This document shows, piece by piece, positions 24,406 through 32,257 of a stretch of 32,401 bases of DNA. The number at the start of each line of letters is the position of its first letter. Position 1 is the stretch's first letter. The stretch spans positions 1-32,401 of the forward strand of contig CAZQZC010000010.1 in NCBI GenBank assembly GCA_964597685.1, given 5' to 3'. The notes under the pieces are model-generated. The model made no database searches, was not told the DNA's origin, and saw nothing but the letters and a program-made list of their open reading frames with translations. The position numbers and the translations under genes were made by a program. This stretch comes from JBCBTJ01 sp964597685 (lineage in GTDB: Bacteria > Pseudomonadota > Alphaproteobacteria > Caulobacterales > Hyphomonadaceae).

Positions 24406-26910
24406 CTAGAAGCGATAGCGCAACGAGGCGCTGATTGTTCGGCCGGGAATCGACCGCCCGCGGAGGATGCCATTGTCCGGAACCGTGAAATCGTTGATCT
24501 CGGTGATCCCGAAGGCGTTGTTCGCGTTGTTCACGTTCAGCGACGCCGTGAGGTCCTCCAAGAGATCGACGTTCAAGAAGAGGTTCAGCTGGAAGAAGCC
24601 AGGCTGCACGATGACATTGTCGTCCTGGGCGAACGAACTGGTCGTGCCGACAATGTTCGCCCCCACATCCCAGCGGACAGGCGTGTTGAAGCTGAAGCTC
24701 GGCGTCACCGTATAGATGAAGTCGGCTTGGCGTTGCGGCGTGTTGCCCACCAGCGAGGGGTCGGACAGATTTTCGACGAGCTCGGCGTCGGTAAATGTGA
24801 AGCTGCCGGCGAGGTTGAAGAACTCCCAATTGTAATTGGCTTCAAACTCGACGCCGAAGGATTCGAACACCTGATCGAGGGCGCCTGCGTCAACCTCGGT
24901 GATGTCGAATGTGCTGATCTCAACGTCCGAGTAAAAGCCCGTGACGAAGAGATCGAGCGCGCCGGGGAAGAATTGGTCCGCGGTGCGATACTTCACGCCC
25001 CATTCGGCCTGGCGCGCAATGTCGAGGCCGCTGCCCTCGGCGGTCAAACCGCCATCGAGGTTAAAGGTTGCAGCGCCCGCGCCAAGGATCAGGCGATCGC
25101 CGTTGACCACGCCGCCCCGCGAAAAACGGGCGAAGAGGGCGAGATCATCGGTGACGGCGTAATTCGCGCCGACAGAATAGGCGACATAGTCGACATTGTA
25201 ATCGATGCCGAACAGATTGGCGGTGTCGACGACCGTGACGTCCTCCTCGACGACAGGCGTGACGACGCCGTCATTGTTGATGTCGACGCCGCCAATGTCG
25301 ACAAAGCCGCCCGCCGTGGACCCTTCCGGCGCGGCGAGGTTGGTTTCCCCAAAGGCCTGAACGTCTTCGTAGCGAACGCTGCCGTCGACCGTGAGCCGGT
25401 CGAACTGCCAATTGACCGAGCCGTAAACCGCGTCGCGATCGAATTCGAGGTCGAAAAGCGGATTGAAATCGTCGAGATCGAAAAAGCCGCTCGCCGTCAA
25501 CGAATTGCCGTCTGCGTCGAGGATATCGATCAGCGCGGCGTCGTCGCCTTGCACCTCCTGTCCGAAGAAGGTGAAGAACCAATCGGCCTCAAGCTGCTGG
25601 ATGGATTTGTAGTAACCGAAGGAGACGTCGAACTCGCCGAAACCCTCCGTCTCGAAGCTCCGACGCAGCTGGAAGTCGTTCACGAATTGACTGAGATCCT
25701 CAAGATTGACGTCAAAGACCAATTGCGTGGCGATCAGGCCGTTGCCGTTCAGCGAGGCCGGGTCTTCAATGATTGCGCCGTCGTTGATCCCGCCCAGAAA
25801 GGCCAAGGTCTCTCCGCCGGGCAGCGTCTCAGCAAAGGTCTCCGCTTCAATTGCGGCGGTCGGGAAGACGCCCAGGAATCCGCCGTCATTGGCGCTGAAC
25901 TTCGCCTTGTTGGCGATTGTGAAGCCCGACCCGATGTCAAACTCGAACTCGCCGCCGATGGACGTCGCAATGGCGCGAATGCCGTCGGTGAGATCCGTCG
26001 TCGTCGGCGCCCCGCCGACATCCAGGCGCGGCACCGTGAGCAGATTGTTCGAGACCAACGCCTCATCGCGGCCGTCGAAGCCGGGGATGGGCTGCGCGTC
26101 GCCGCCCTCGATCACAAAGGGCTGTGGGAATGACGGAAATGTCCGGTCGTTGAGGTGCTTGAAGTTCAGGCGAACAAAACCGTTCTCGAACTCCTTGGTG
26201 ATATTGGCTTTGATCTGGCCGCCTTCTTCGCCGTTGAAGCCGATCTCGCGCGGCCCCTCTCCCACGCGGTAAAATCCGCCGACATGGAAGAAGAGGCTGT
26301 CGGTGATCGGAGAGCCGTACTCAAAGTCCACCCGCGTCGTGTCGAACCCAATGCCGCGGGTCAGACCAATCTCGCCGCCCTCCTCCTTGCCGGTCTTGGA
26401 GATGAAGTTGATGACGGCGCCCGGCGCGTTCGAGGCGAAGGTCGAGGCCGATCCGCCCCGGATCGCTTCAACGCGCGAAATCGTCGTGTCGGCGCGCAGC
26501 CATTGGTCCTGGGTGGCGAAGGTGATGTCGCCGAAGGCGAGGATGGGCAGACCATCCTCTTGAAGCTGAACGAAGCGCGAGCCGCCGGCGGCCAGCGGCA
26601 AGCCGCGCACGACAATGTTCGCATTGCCCTCGCCGCCCGAAGACTCCGAACGGATGCCCGGGATGTTGCGGAAGATCTCCGTCGTCGAGCGCGGCGCGAA
26701 ATCGTTGATTTCATCCAGCGTCACCGAGCTGACCGAGACGCTTGTTTCAAACAAGGTCGTGTCCGCAGACGGCGAGGCTGTCACGACAACCGTGTCGAAT
26801 TTCAGCGCATCGCCCCCGTCTTCCGTGTCGGCGTCCTGGGCCGCCGCGATAGCCGAGACGCCGAGTGCGACGCTGCCCAAGAGCGACGCTTTCAATGTTC
26901 GGATGACCAT
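24406..26910 (-). CDS. TonB-dependent outer membrane receptor (probable sugar uptake)
   Basis: An 834-residue receptor from the ATG at 26910, preceded by AGGAGGAG. The upstream ATG at 26961 would include that ribosome site and was rejected. The signal peptide (to about residue 24, IAAAQ) is followed by a TonB box FDTVVVTAS (about 38-46). The plug domain follows (SVSSVTLDEINDFAPRS, IPGIRSES, VRGLP, VEAIRGGSAS, GAVINFISKTG). A long beta-barrel ends ...RTISASLRYRF with the terminal aromatic residue usual for outer membrane proteins. The barrel is Asp/Asn-rich. By neighbourhood it should import sucrose or a sucrose-containing oligosaccharide, like SuxA of Xanthomonas; an iron-chelate role is less likely. 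An operator-like double palindrome lies 81 bases upstream. Confidence 0.93.
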   Translation of the reverse strand: MVIRTLKASLLGSVALGVSAIAAAQDADTEDGGDALKFDTVVVTASPSADTTLFETSVSVSSVTLDEINDFAPRSTTEIFRNIPGIRSESSGGEGNANIVVRGLPLAAGGSRFVQLQEDGLPILAFGDITFATQDQWLRADTTISRVEAIRGGSASTFASNAPGAVINFISKTGKEEGGEIGLTRGIGFDTTRVDFEYGSPITDSLFFHVGGFYRVGEGPREIGFNGEEGGQIKANITKEFENGFVRLNFKHLNDRTFPSFPQPFVIEGGDAQPIPGFDGRDEALVSNNLLTVPRLDVGGAPTTTDLTDGIRAIATSIGGEFEFDIGSGFTIANKAKFSANDGGFLGVFPTAAIEAETFAETLPGGETLAFLGGINDGAIIEDPASLNGNGLIATQLVFDVNLEDLSQFVNDFQLRRSFETEGFGEFDVSFGYYKSIQQLEADWFFTFFGQEVQGDDAALIDILDADGNSLTASGFFDLDDFNPLFDLEFDRDAVYGSVNWQFDRLTVDGSVRYEDVQAFGETNLAAPEGSTAGGFVDIGGVDINNDGVVTPVVEEDVTVVDTANLFGIDYNVDYVAYSVGANYAVTDDLALFARFSRGGVVNGDRLILGAGAATFNLDGGLTAEGSGLDIARQAEWGVKYRTADQFFPGALDLFVTGFYSDVEISTFDITEVDAGALDQVFESFGVEFEANYNWEFFNLAGSFTFTDAELVENLSDPSLVGNTPQRQADFIYTVTPSFSFNTPVRWDVGANIVGTTSSFAQDDNVIVQPGFFQLNLFLNVDLLEDLTASLNVNNANNAFGITEINDFTVPDNGILRGRSIPGRTISASLRYRF

Positions 26911-26990
26911 AACTCCTCCTCCACAATTCCGGGCGCTTCTCTTTCCGGGCGCACCGATCATGGTGAAGACTGACCCTTGCGCGCGCGTTG

Positions 26991-27013
26991 TGCAATCGAT
27001 TGCAAAGCTTGCA
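26991..27013 (-). promoter_or_regulatory. LacI-type operator upstream of the receptor gene
   Basis: TGCAATCGATTGCA (26991-27004) is a perfect 14-bp palindrome around a central CG. A second, overlapping palindrome TGCAAAGCTTGCA (27001-27013) shares its last four bases. The first has the same half-sites as the site at 21660-21673. I could not see a convincing -35/-10 pair here. Confidence 0.6.
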
Positions 27014-27077
27014 CTGACGAATTCGATTGCGGCGTGTCCTTTCGATCACAACCGCTTCGTCACGAGGGCGCGCGCTT

Positions 27078-27686
27078 CTATTTCAACGTTAAGAGAGAGG
27101 GCTTGAGGCCAAGGCCTTGCAACAGGGTCGACGCCTCGTAAAGCGGCAAGCCCACGACGCCCGAATAGGATCCGTTCAAGGACCGCACAAACCCGCCCGC
27201 GGCCCCTTGGATCGCATAGCCGCCCGCTTTGCCCCGCCACTCGCCGCTCTCGACGTAGGCTTGCATGTCTTGCCGCGACAGCCGCTTAAACACGACACGC
27301 GTGGCGACCAGGCGCTCAACGCGGCGGCCGTCCCACGTCTGCGCGGCGACTCCCGTGAAGACGCGATGGGCCCGACCAGACAGCAGGTTCAAACATTGCT
27401 CAGCTTCGTCGCGCGCCTCAGTCTTAGGCAAAACGCGGCGTCCGACGGCGACAACGGTGTCGGCCGACAGCACGACCTCGCCGGCGGCGCATGTCTCAGC
27501 CGCGACGGCGGCCTTCTCAACCGCCAGACGCCGCGCGAGCGCCGGCGGCGTCTCGCCGACGCCGGGTGTTTCATCGATGTTTGAAGGGCTGACGCGATCC
27601 GGCTCGAAACCAATCTGCCTTAGCAGGTCAAGCCTGCGCGGACTGGCGCTCGCCAGGACGAGCCGTGGATTGGTCGTCGCCGGCAC
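27078..27686 (-). CDS. maf: Maf-family nucleotide pyrophosphatase
   Basis: A 202-residue Maf/HAM1-like protein. It has the N-terminal LVLASASPRRLDLLRQIG, the ADTVVAVGRRVLPK segment (conserved Asp and Lys), SGRAHRVFTGVA, and the GKAGGYAIQG motif with YSGVVGLPL near the end. Maf proteins hydrolyse nucleoside triphosphates, often non-canonical ones such as dTTP/UTP or modified pyrimidines, to monophosphates. The start is the GTG at 27686, only four bases after the infA stop, so translation is probably coupled. The infA-maf order is common in alphaproteobacteria. Which Maf subfamily it belongs to cannot be settled from these motifs. Confidence 0.93.
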   Translation of the reverse strand: MPATTNPRLVLASASPRRLDLLRQIGFEPDRVSPSNIDETPGVGETPPALARRLAVEKAAVAAETCAAGEVVLSADTVVAVGRRVLPKTEARDEAEQCLNLLSGRAHRVFTGVAAQTWDGRRVERLVATRVVFKRLSRQDMQAYVESGEWRGKAGGYAIQGAAGGFVRSLNGSYSGVVGLPLYEASTLLQGLGLKPSLLTLK

Positions 27687-27690
27687 GGAA

Positions 27691-27909
27691 TTACTTGTAG
27701 CGGAACGTGATCCGTCCCTTCGTCAGATCGTAAGGCGTCATTTCGACCTGAACGGAATCGCCGGTCAGCACGCGAATGCGGTTCTTGCGCATCTTCCCAG
27801 ACGTATGAGCGATAATCTCATGATCATTTTCGAGCTTAACGCGGAACGTCGCGTTCGGCAGCAATTCGACGACTGTGCCGTTGAACTCGAGCAATTCTTC
27901 TTTTGCCAT
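27691..27909 (-). CDS. infA: Translation initiation factor IF-1
   Basis: A 72-residue OB-fold protein, full length for the family: MAKEELLEFNGTVVELLPNA, FRVKLENDHEIIAHTSGKMR, KNRIRVLTGDSVQVEMTPYD, LTKGRITFRYK. IF-1 binds the ribosomal A site during initiation. The ATG is preceded by GGAGG at good spacing. It lies between the UPF0262 gene (107 bp upstream) and maf (4 bp downstream). Confidence 0.98.
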   Translation of the reverse strand: MAKEELLEFNGTVVELLPNATFRVKLENDHEIIAHTSGKMRKNRIRVLTGDSVQVEMTPYDLTKGRITFRYK

Positions 27910-28016
27910 TTGGCCTCCAATGCAGCGACGAATTGAGCTCCGCCGCTGTAAATATGGGGCGCTTCGTAGCTCTGGTCACCCCGCTGGACAAGCGGCGGAC
28001 GAAAAGAACATGCGGT

Positions 28017-28502
28017 TCAGGTCGGCGACCGCGCCGTTCCCGCATGCAGAGCGCAGATCAGGGTGAACAGGCGCCGCGCCGTATCGAAGTTGACGTCCAC
28101 CTTGCCCTTGAGACGCTCTTCGAGCAATTCGGACCCCTCATTGTGGATACCGCGCCGCGCCATGTCGATCGCCTCGATCTGCATCGGCGTCGAGTTTCGG
28201 ATGGCCTCGTAGTAACTTTCACAGATCATAAAATAGTCGCGAATGACGCCTCGAAACGGCGACATCGACAAGATGAACATGTGAATCTCAGCGCCGTCCT
28301 CGTTGCGAACGTCAAAGACGAGCTTTCTGTCCTGAGACGAGAGGTAAAGGCGGTATGGGCCGCCGTCGTGGCCGTTAACGCCGAAATGATTGTTCTCGAT
28401 TAGATCAAAGATCGCCACCCGGCGCTCGTGCTCGGCGTCAGGTCCCGCCGGCGCCAGGCTGTCGTCGTCGATCTCGACGGAGATGAGTCGGGTCTCAGCC
28501 AT
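28017..28502 (-). CDS. UPF0262 family protein
   Basis: A 161-residue protein of the alphaproteobacterial UPF0262 family, recognised by RLISVEIDDDSL, ERRVAIFDLIENNHF, GPYRLYLSSQDRKLVFDVRN, MSPFRGVIRDYFMICESYYEAI and IDMARRGIHNEGSELLEERL. The function is unknown. The ATG at 28502 lies 8 bases inside the 3' end of hisD, which indicates coupling. In many alphaproteobacteria a low-molecular-weight phosphatase-like gene stands between this gene and infA. Here only 107 bp separate them and no such gene is present. No membrane segments are seen. Confidence 0.9.
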   Translation of the reverse strand: MAETRLISVEIDDDSLAPAGPDAEHERRVAIFDLIENNHFGVNGHDGGPYRLYLSSQDRKLVFDVRNEDGAEIHMFILSMSPFRGVIRDYFMICESYYEAIRNSTPMQIEAIDMARRGIHNEGSELLEERLKGKVDVNFDTARRLFTLICALHAGTARSPT

Positions 28503-29802
28503 CGCTCCCAGCGGCTTCCATTCGGATGGACAATGACCGCGCATGGGCGGGCAGCCCTTCAGCTTCGGCCAGTTTGAGCGCCGCCCCCGCCAGCGCCTCG
28601 AAACCTCTGCGTTCGACGCGCTGGATCGAGATGCGCTTTAGGAAATCGTAGATCCCCAGCCCCGACGAAAACCTCGCCGCCTTCGACGTGGGAAGGACGT
28701 GGTTTGACCCGGTGACGTAGTCGCCCAACGCCTCGGGCGTCCACGCCCCCAGAAAGACCGCGCCGGCGTGCTTGACGGCCGCCAGAAGGCGATCGGGGTC
28801 GGCGACGGCGAGTTCGAGATGCTCCGGCGCGATCCGATTGGCCAAGCGGACCGCTTGGTCGAGATCTCGAACGAGGATGATCGCACTGTGATCGCGCCAC
28901 GCCGCAGACGCGCGCGCGCCCGTCGCCAAATCGGCGAGTTGGCCGTCAGCCGCAGCGCCGACGGCGTCGGCGAAAGCCTCGTCGTCGGTCAACAGGATGG
29001 ATTGCGACGACAGATCGTGCTCGCACTGAGACAGCAGATCGGCGGCGATCCAAGCAGGATCGTTGGCGGCGTCGGCGATCACGCAAATCTCCGACGGCCC
29101 CGCGATCGTATCGATCCCGACGGTTCCGAAGACTTGGCGTTTGGCCTCGGCGACATAGGCGTTCCCCGGCCCGACGATCTTGTCGACCGGCCTCAGCCGG
29201 CCGGCGCCGAAGGCGAGCGCCGCAACCGCTTGGGCGCCGCCGATCGGATAGAATTCGTCGATCTCGGCGCGGATTGCGGCATAGGCGACGGCGCTCGACA
29301 ATTGCCCCCCCGGCGCGGGTGCGGCCATGACGACCCGCTCAACGCCGGCGATCTTGGCCGGAACGGCGTTCATCAAGACCGAGCTTGGATACGAGGCGAG
29401 CCCGCCTGGAACGTAAACGCCGACGCTGTCGATCGGCGTCCATCGCCAACCGAGTTCAACACCGTCGCCGTCGACAAAGGAATGGGCCGCGGGCGTCTGC
29501 TCAGTGTGATAGGCGGCGATACGCTCCGCCGCGAAATCGATCGCCGCGCGCAAATCCGCCGGACAGCCCGCCGCCAGGGCGTGAAGATCGACATTATCCG
29601 ACGCCAGCGTCGCCGGATCGAGGATCAGACGGTCATACTTCGCTGTATGATCGGCGACCGCCGCACCCCCGCGCTCGCGCACATCGCCGACGATGTCGCG
29701 CACGGTCGACGCAACATTGTCGGCGACACCCCGAGGCTCGGCGAGAAACGCCGAGAACACATCGTCAAAATCTTGACGCCGAGCGTCGAGCCGACGCGCC
29801 AT
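28495..29802 (-). CDS. hisD: Histidinol dehydrogenase
   Basis: A 435-residue enzyme for the last two steps of histidine synthesis (histidinol to histidine, NAD-dependent, zinc-containing). Typical segments are VGVYVPGGLASYPSSVLMNAVPAKIAGV, FYPIGGAQAVAALAFG, KIVGPGNAYVAEAKRQVFG, DTIAGPSEICVIAD and the zinc-site stretch LLSQCEHDLSSQSILLTDD. The C-terminal ALGDYVTGSNHVLPTSKAARF is also characteristic. The start ATG at 29802 shares one base with the TAA of the DUF2948 gene. The other his genes are not here; an isolated hisD next to murA is usual in this class. Confidence 0.97.
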   Translation of the reverse strand: MARRLDARRQDFDDVFSAFLAEPRGVADNVASTVRDIVGDVRERGGAAVADHTAKYDRLILDPATLASDNVDLHALAAGCPADLRAAIDFAAERIAAYHTEQTPAAHSFVDGDGVELGWRWTPIDSVGVYVPGGLASYPSSVLMNAVPAKIAGVERVVMAAPAPGGQLSSAVAYAAIRAEIDEFYPIGGAQAVAALAFGAGRLRPVDKIVGPGNAYVAEAKRQVFGTVGIDTIAGPSEICVIADAANDPAWIAADLLSQCEHDLSSQSILLTDDEAFADAVGAAADGQLADLATGARASAAWRDHSAIILVRDLDQAVRLANRIAPEHLELAVADPDRLLAAVKHAGAVFLGAWTPEALGDYVTGSNHVLPTSKAARFSSGLGIYDFLKRISIQRVERRGFEALAGAALKLAEAEGLPAHARSLSIRMEAAGSDG

Positions 29803-30254
29803 TATCTCGCCTTTCGTTCATGATCAGGCCTGTTGCGCGTGGCCCAAGACCGGTCTGAGTCGAATAAAGTGGCGTCAATGCACTCTACGTCCAGAACGAT
29901 TTCCCCGTCGCCGGCGAACAGCAGTCTGAGCCGCCCCGCAGGCGCTTCCTCGCCGGGCTCGAATGCGACGGACAGAAGCGAGAGAATCACCTCGGGGTCG
30001 ACTTTGGACACGCCGCGGGACCTCGCAGAAAGCACGCCGTCGAATCCCAGAACAGCCCGCACCCGCTCACCGCCCCGACGGGATTGGGATGCGGCCTCCC
30101 AGCGAAACCGGTTCACCTCGATCGTAAAGCGACGGCGACGCTGGTCGAAGGCGAGATCACCCGCCCGGGCGATGGCGTCCTGGATCGCCGCCGAGATAAT
30201 CTCCAGGTCGCGCTCGTCTTCCGCGAGCAGCCTCAAAGGCGCTGTCTCACTCAT
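29802..30254 (-). CDS. DUF2948 family protein
   Basis: A 150-residue protein of the alphaproteobacterial DUF2948 family, with LRLLAEDERDLEIISAAIQDAI, DLAFDQRRRRFTIEVNRFRWE and a C-terminal RLLFAGDGEIVLDVECIDATLFD. The function is unknown. It lies between murA (6-bp gap) and hisD (one-base overlap), its usual place in this class. The tail is basic (RNRPDHERKAR). No signal peptide or membrane segments are seen. Confidence 0.9.
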   Translation of the reverse strand: MSETAPLRLLAEDERDLEIISAAIQDAIARAGDLAFDQRRRRFTIEVNRFRWEAASQSRRGGERVRAVLGFDGVLSARSRGVSKVDPEVILSLLSVAFEPGEEAPAGRLRLLFAGDGEIVLDVECIDATLFDSDRSWATRNRPDHERKAR

Positions 30255-30260
30255 AAAGTC

Positions 30261-31538
30261 CTACCCCTCGCCCTCATCGCTCGCGCGCTCGATCGACGCG
30301 CCACACGCGACGAGCTTGCGCTCTAGATTCTCGAACCCGCGGTCCAAATGATAGATGCGGTTCACCACGGTCTCCCCCTCGGCGACAAGCCCCGCAATCA
30401 CCAAAGACACCGACGCCCTCAAATCTGTCGCCATGACGGGCGCGCCTTTCAGCCGATCGACGCCCGCGACAATCGCCTCGCGCCCGCGAACCTGAATATC
30501 GGCCCCAAGGCGGGACAATTCCGGCGCATGCATGAAGCGGTTCTCGAAAATATTCTCGCGAAGCACCGAAACACCATCGGCGACGCTCATCAAAGCCATG
30601 AATTGCGCCTGCAGGTCTGTTGGAAAGCCCGGATGGGGCTGAGTGTCGACGTTCACAGCCTGCAGTGCGCCGCTCTCGCGCGCGACGCGCAACCCGTCGG
30701 GCGAGTCTTCCACCGTGACGCCGGCCTTCCGCAACTGCGCAATCAGCGCGCCAAGCGCCGGCGCAGGCGCGCCGTCCAGCACGACGTCGCCGCCGGCCGC
30801 CGCCGCAGCGATCGCATAGGTGCCAGCTTCGATCCGATCGCTCATGACCGCATGTTCCGCGCCGCTCAAGCGCTCCACGCCGTCGATCACAATCGCCGAG
30901 GTCCCGGCGCCGGAGATGCGCGCGCCCATCTTGTTCAGACAATCGGCCAGATCCGCAATCTCGGGCTCGCGGGCGGCGTTCTCGAGAATCGTGCGCCCTT
31001 TGGCCAGGGTCGCCGCGAGCATGGCGTGCTCTGTTGCGCCGACTGACGGGAACGGAAACACGACGTGGGCGCCGCTTAATCCGCGAATCGCAGCGGCTTT
31101 GACGTAGCCCCCCTCAATGATGAGATCGGCGCCCATGGCCTCGAACGCCTTCAGATGCAAATCCACAGGCCGAGCCCCAATGGCGCATCCACCCGGCAAG
31201 GACACCGTGGCGTGGCCGACCCGCGCCAGCAGCGGTCCGAGCACGTTGAAGCTCGCGCGCATTTTCCGAACTTGTTCATAGGGCGCGATCGTCGAGGCGA
31301 TGTCAGCGGCGTTGAGCCTGCAAACACGCTCGCCCTTTGGCCAATAAACCTCTACGCCGAGCGACGCGAGCAGCTTCGACAGGAACCGCGTATCGGCGAG
31401 GTTCGGCATGTTTGAGAGCGACAAGGGCTCGTCGGTGAGCAACGCCGCCGCCATCAGCTTCAAAGCCGAGTTTTTCGCGCCTGATATCGGGATGCGCCCG
31501 CCCAAGCGACGCCCCCCATGCAAGATCAATCTATCCAT
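30261..31538 (-). CDS. murA: UDP-N-acetylglucosamine 1-carboxyvinyltransferase
   Basis: A 425-residue enzyme for the first committed step of peptidoglycan synthesis (transfer of enolpyruvate from PEP to UDP-GlcNAc). It begins MDRLILHGGRRLGGRIPISGAKNSALKLMAAALL. The catalytic cysteine is Cys118 in SLPGGCAIGARPVDLHL, which corresponds to E. coli Cys115 and so predicts sensitivity to fosfomycin. The segment TQPHPGFPTDLQAQFMALM, containing the substrate-binding Asp, is also present. It is the first gene of the housekeeping run that continues with DUF2948, hisD and UPF0262. Confidence 0.97.
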   Translation of the reverse strand: MDRLILHGGRRLGGRIPISGAKNSALKLMAAALLTDEPLSLSNMPNLADTRFLSKLLASLGVEVYWPKGERVCRLNAADIASTIAPYEQVRKMRASFNVLGPLLARVGHATVSLPGGCAIGARPVDLHLKAFEAMGADLIIEGGYVKAAAIRGLSGAHVVFPFPSVGATEHAMLAATLAKGRTILENAAREPEIADLADCLNKMGARISGAGTSAIVIDGVERLSGAEHAVMSDRIEAGTYAIAAAAAGGDVVLDGAPAPALGALIAQLRKAGVTVEDSPDGLRVARESGALQAVNVDTQPHPGFPTDLQAQFMALMSVADGVSVLRENIFENRFMHAPELSRLGADIQVRGREAIVAGVDRLKGAPVMATDLRASVSLVIAGLVAEGETVVNRIYHLDRGFENLERKLVACGASIERASDEGEG

Positions 31539-31596
31539 GGCTCTGCGTTAGACATCGCAGAAGGCGACGCCAAGACCAAATTTGGGCGCACGCCCG

Positions 31597-31734
31597 TTAG
31601 TCGGACCGCTTCGGCGCTGGGTCCGTTGGCGGCAGGTCGCGTTTCCTGCGCGCGGTTTTCCGGCGACGCAAATTGTCCCGCAGCGCATCGCGCAGGCGCC
31701 CGTCCCGATCGCTCGCGCCGTCTTTCTCCGTCAT
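31597..31734 (-). CDS. Small basic protein of unknown function (45 residues)
   Basis: An ATG at 31734 opens a 45-residue frame ending at the TAA at 31597. The product is rich in Arg and Lys (MTEKDGASDRDGRLRDALRD, NLRRRKTARRKRDLPPTDPA, PKRSD), with a likely helix over residues 12-33 carrying the basic patch RRRKTARRKR. It lies 58 bp upstream of murA on the same strand. Small basic proteins of this kind next to murA occur in alphaproteobacteria as I recall, which supports the call. The ribosome site is weak (AAGAG about 12 bases away, then CGAGG just before the ATG). It could bind RNA, but this is only a guess from charge. Confidence 0.6.
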   Translation of the reverse strand: MTEKDGASDRDGRLRDALRDNLRRRKTARRKRDLPPTDPAPKRSD

Positions 31735-31798
31735 CCTCGGCCACACTCTTTTCATGATTGATAGGATAGGCTAATCCGCCGGCTCTGTTTGGCAAAGC

Positions 31799-31873
31799 GC
31801 CGCAGTAGCTCAGTGGTAGAGCGCACCCTTGGTAAGGGTGAGGTCGAGAGTTCAATTCTCTCCTGCGGCACCA
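31799..31873 (+). tRNA. tRNA-Thr (anticodon GGT)
   Basis: The cloverleaf is complete. The acceptor arms GCCGCAG and CTGCGGC pair fully; the D arm contains GCTCAGTGGTAGAGC; the anticodon arm CACCC-TTGGTAA-GGGTG has GGT at positions 34-36; and the T arm GAGAG-TTCAATT-CTCTC is followed by discriminator A and an encoded CCA. It reads the ACC and ACU threonine codons. Confidence 0.97.
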
Positions 31874-32142
31874 TTTCCCGACCCAGGTTTGGTCCGGAGA
31901 ATCAGCGCCGTTTCGGGTTTCGCCCAAACAACCCTAAGCGCGTCGCATTCTTTCGAATATCGACCGCTAGCAAGCGGCGAACCTCTCCCCAAAATCCCCA
32001 TGGACCCTGAAGATGATCGGAGCCGGTCCCCGTTTCCGGGCACGATTTCCCCGTTTTTCCAGACCGCCTGTCATAAATGTGGCACGAACGCCACAACTTC
32101 CGGCGACGATCACGCGAAGCCCCCATTTCGATCACAGCGGCG

Positions 32143-32172
32143 TTGACGGGGCGTGAAACCTGTCCCTACCGT
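32143..32172 (+). promoter_or_regulatory. Possible promoter of the terminal exported protein gene
   Basis: TTGACG (32143-32148) is a good -35 box. TACCGT (32167-32172) after an 18-base spacer is a weak -10. The predicted transcript would have a leader of about 80 bases before the GTG start. Confidence 0.35.
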
Positions 32173-32182
32173 AATGTCGAGG

Positions 32183-32202
32183 CAGGCGGGCAACACCGCC
32201 TG
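32183..32202 (+). other. Leader stem-loop upstream of the terminal gene
   Basis: CAGGCGG and CCGCCTG form a perfect 7-bp stem with loop GCAACA, about 55 bases before the start codon. It could affect translation or message stability; no known riboswitch fold was recognised. Confidence 0.35.
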
Positions 32203-32257
32203 ATTAAGGGGGCGGGCTCAAAATTGGGCCTGCTGAAGTTTGTTCGGAGGAACCCAC

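Larger units (their letters stand above)
31874..32257. other. 384-bp gene-free region between tRNA-Thr and the last gene
   Basis: No open frame here has a ribosome site or recognisable product. The region holds a weak stem (TGTGGC and GCCACA around six bases, 32078-32095), a possible sigma-70 promoter (32143-32172), a leader hairpin (32183-32202) and the ribosome site of the last gene. Confidence 0.6.

Noticed and set aside
24202..26133. A 643-codon open frame on the plus strand opposite the receptor gene
   Set aside because: It is antisense to a well-recognised TonB-dependent receptor, has no recognisable domain and a repetitive acidic/Val/Asp composition, and is explained by high-GC codon bias.
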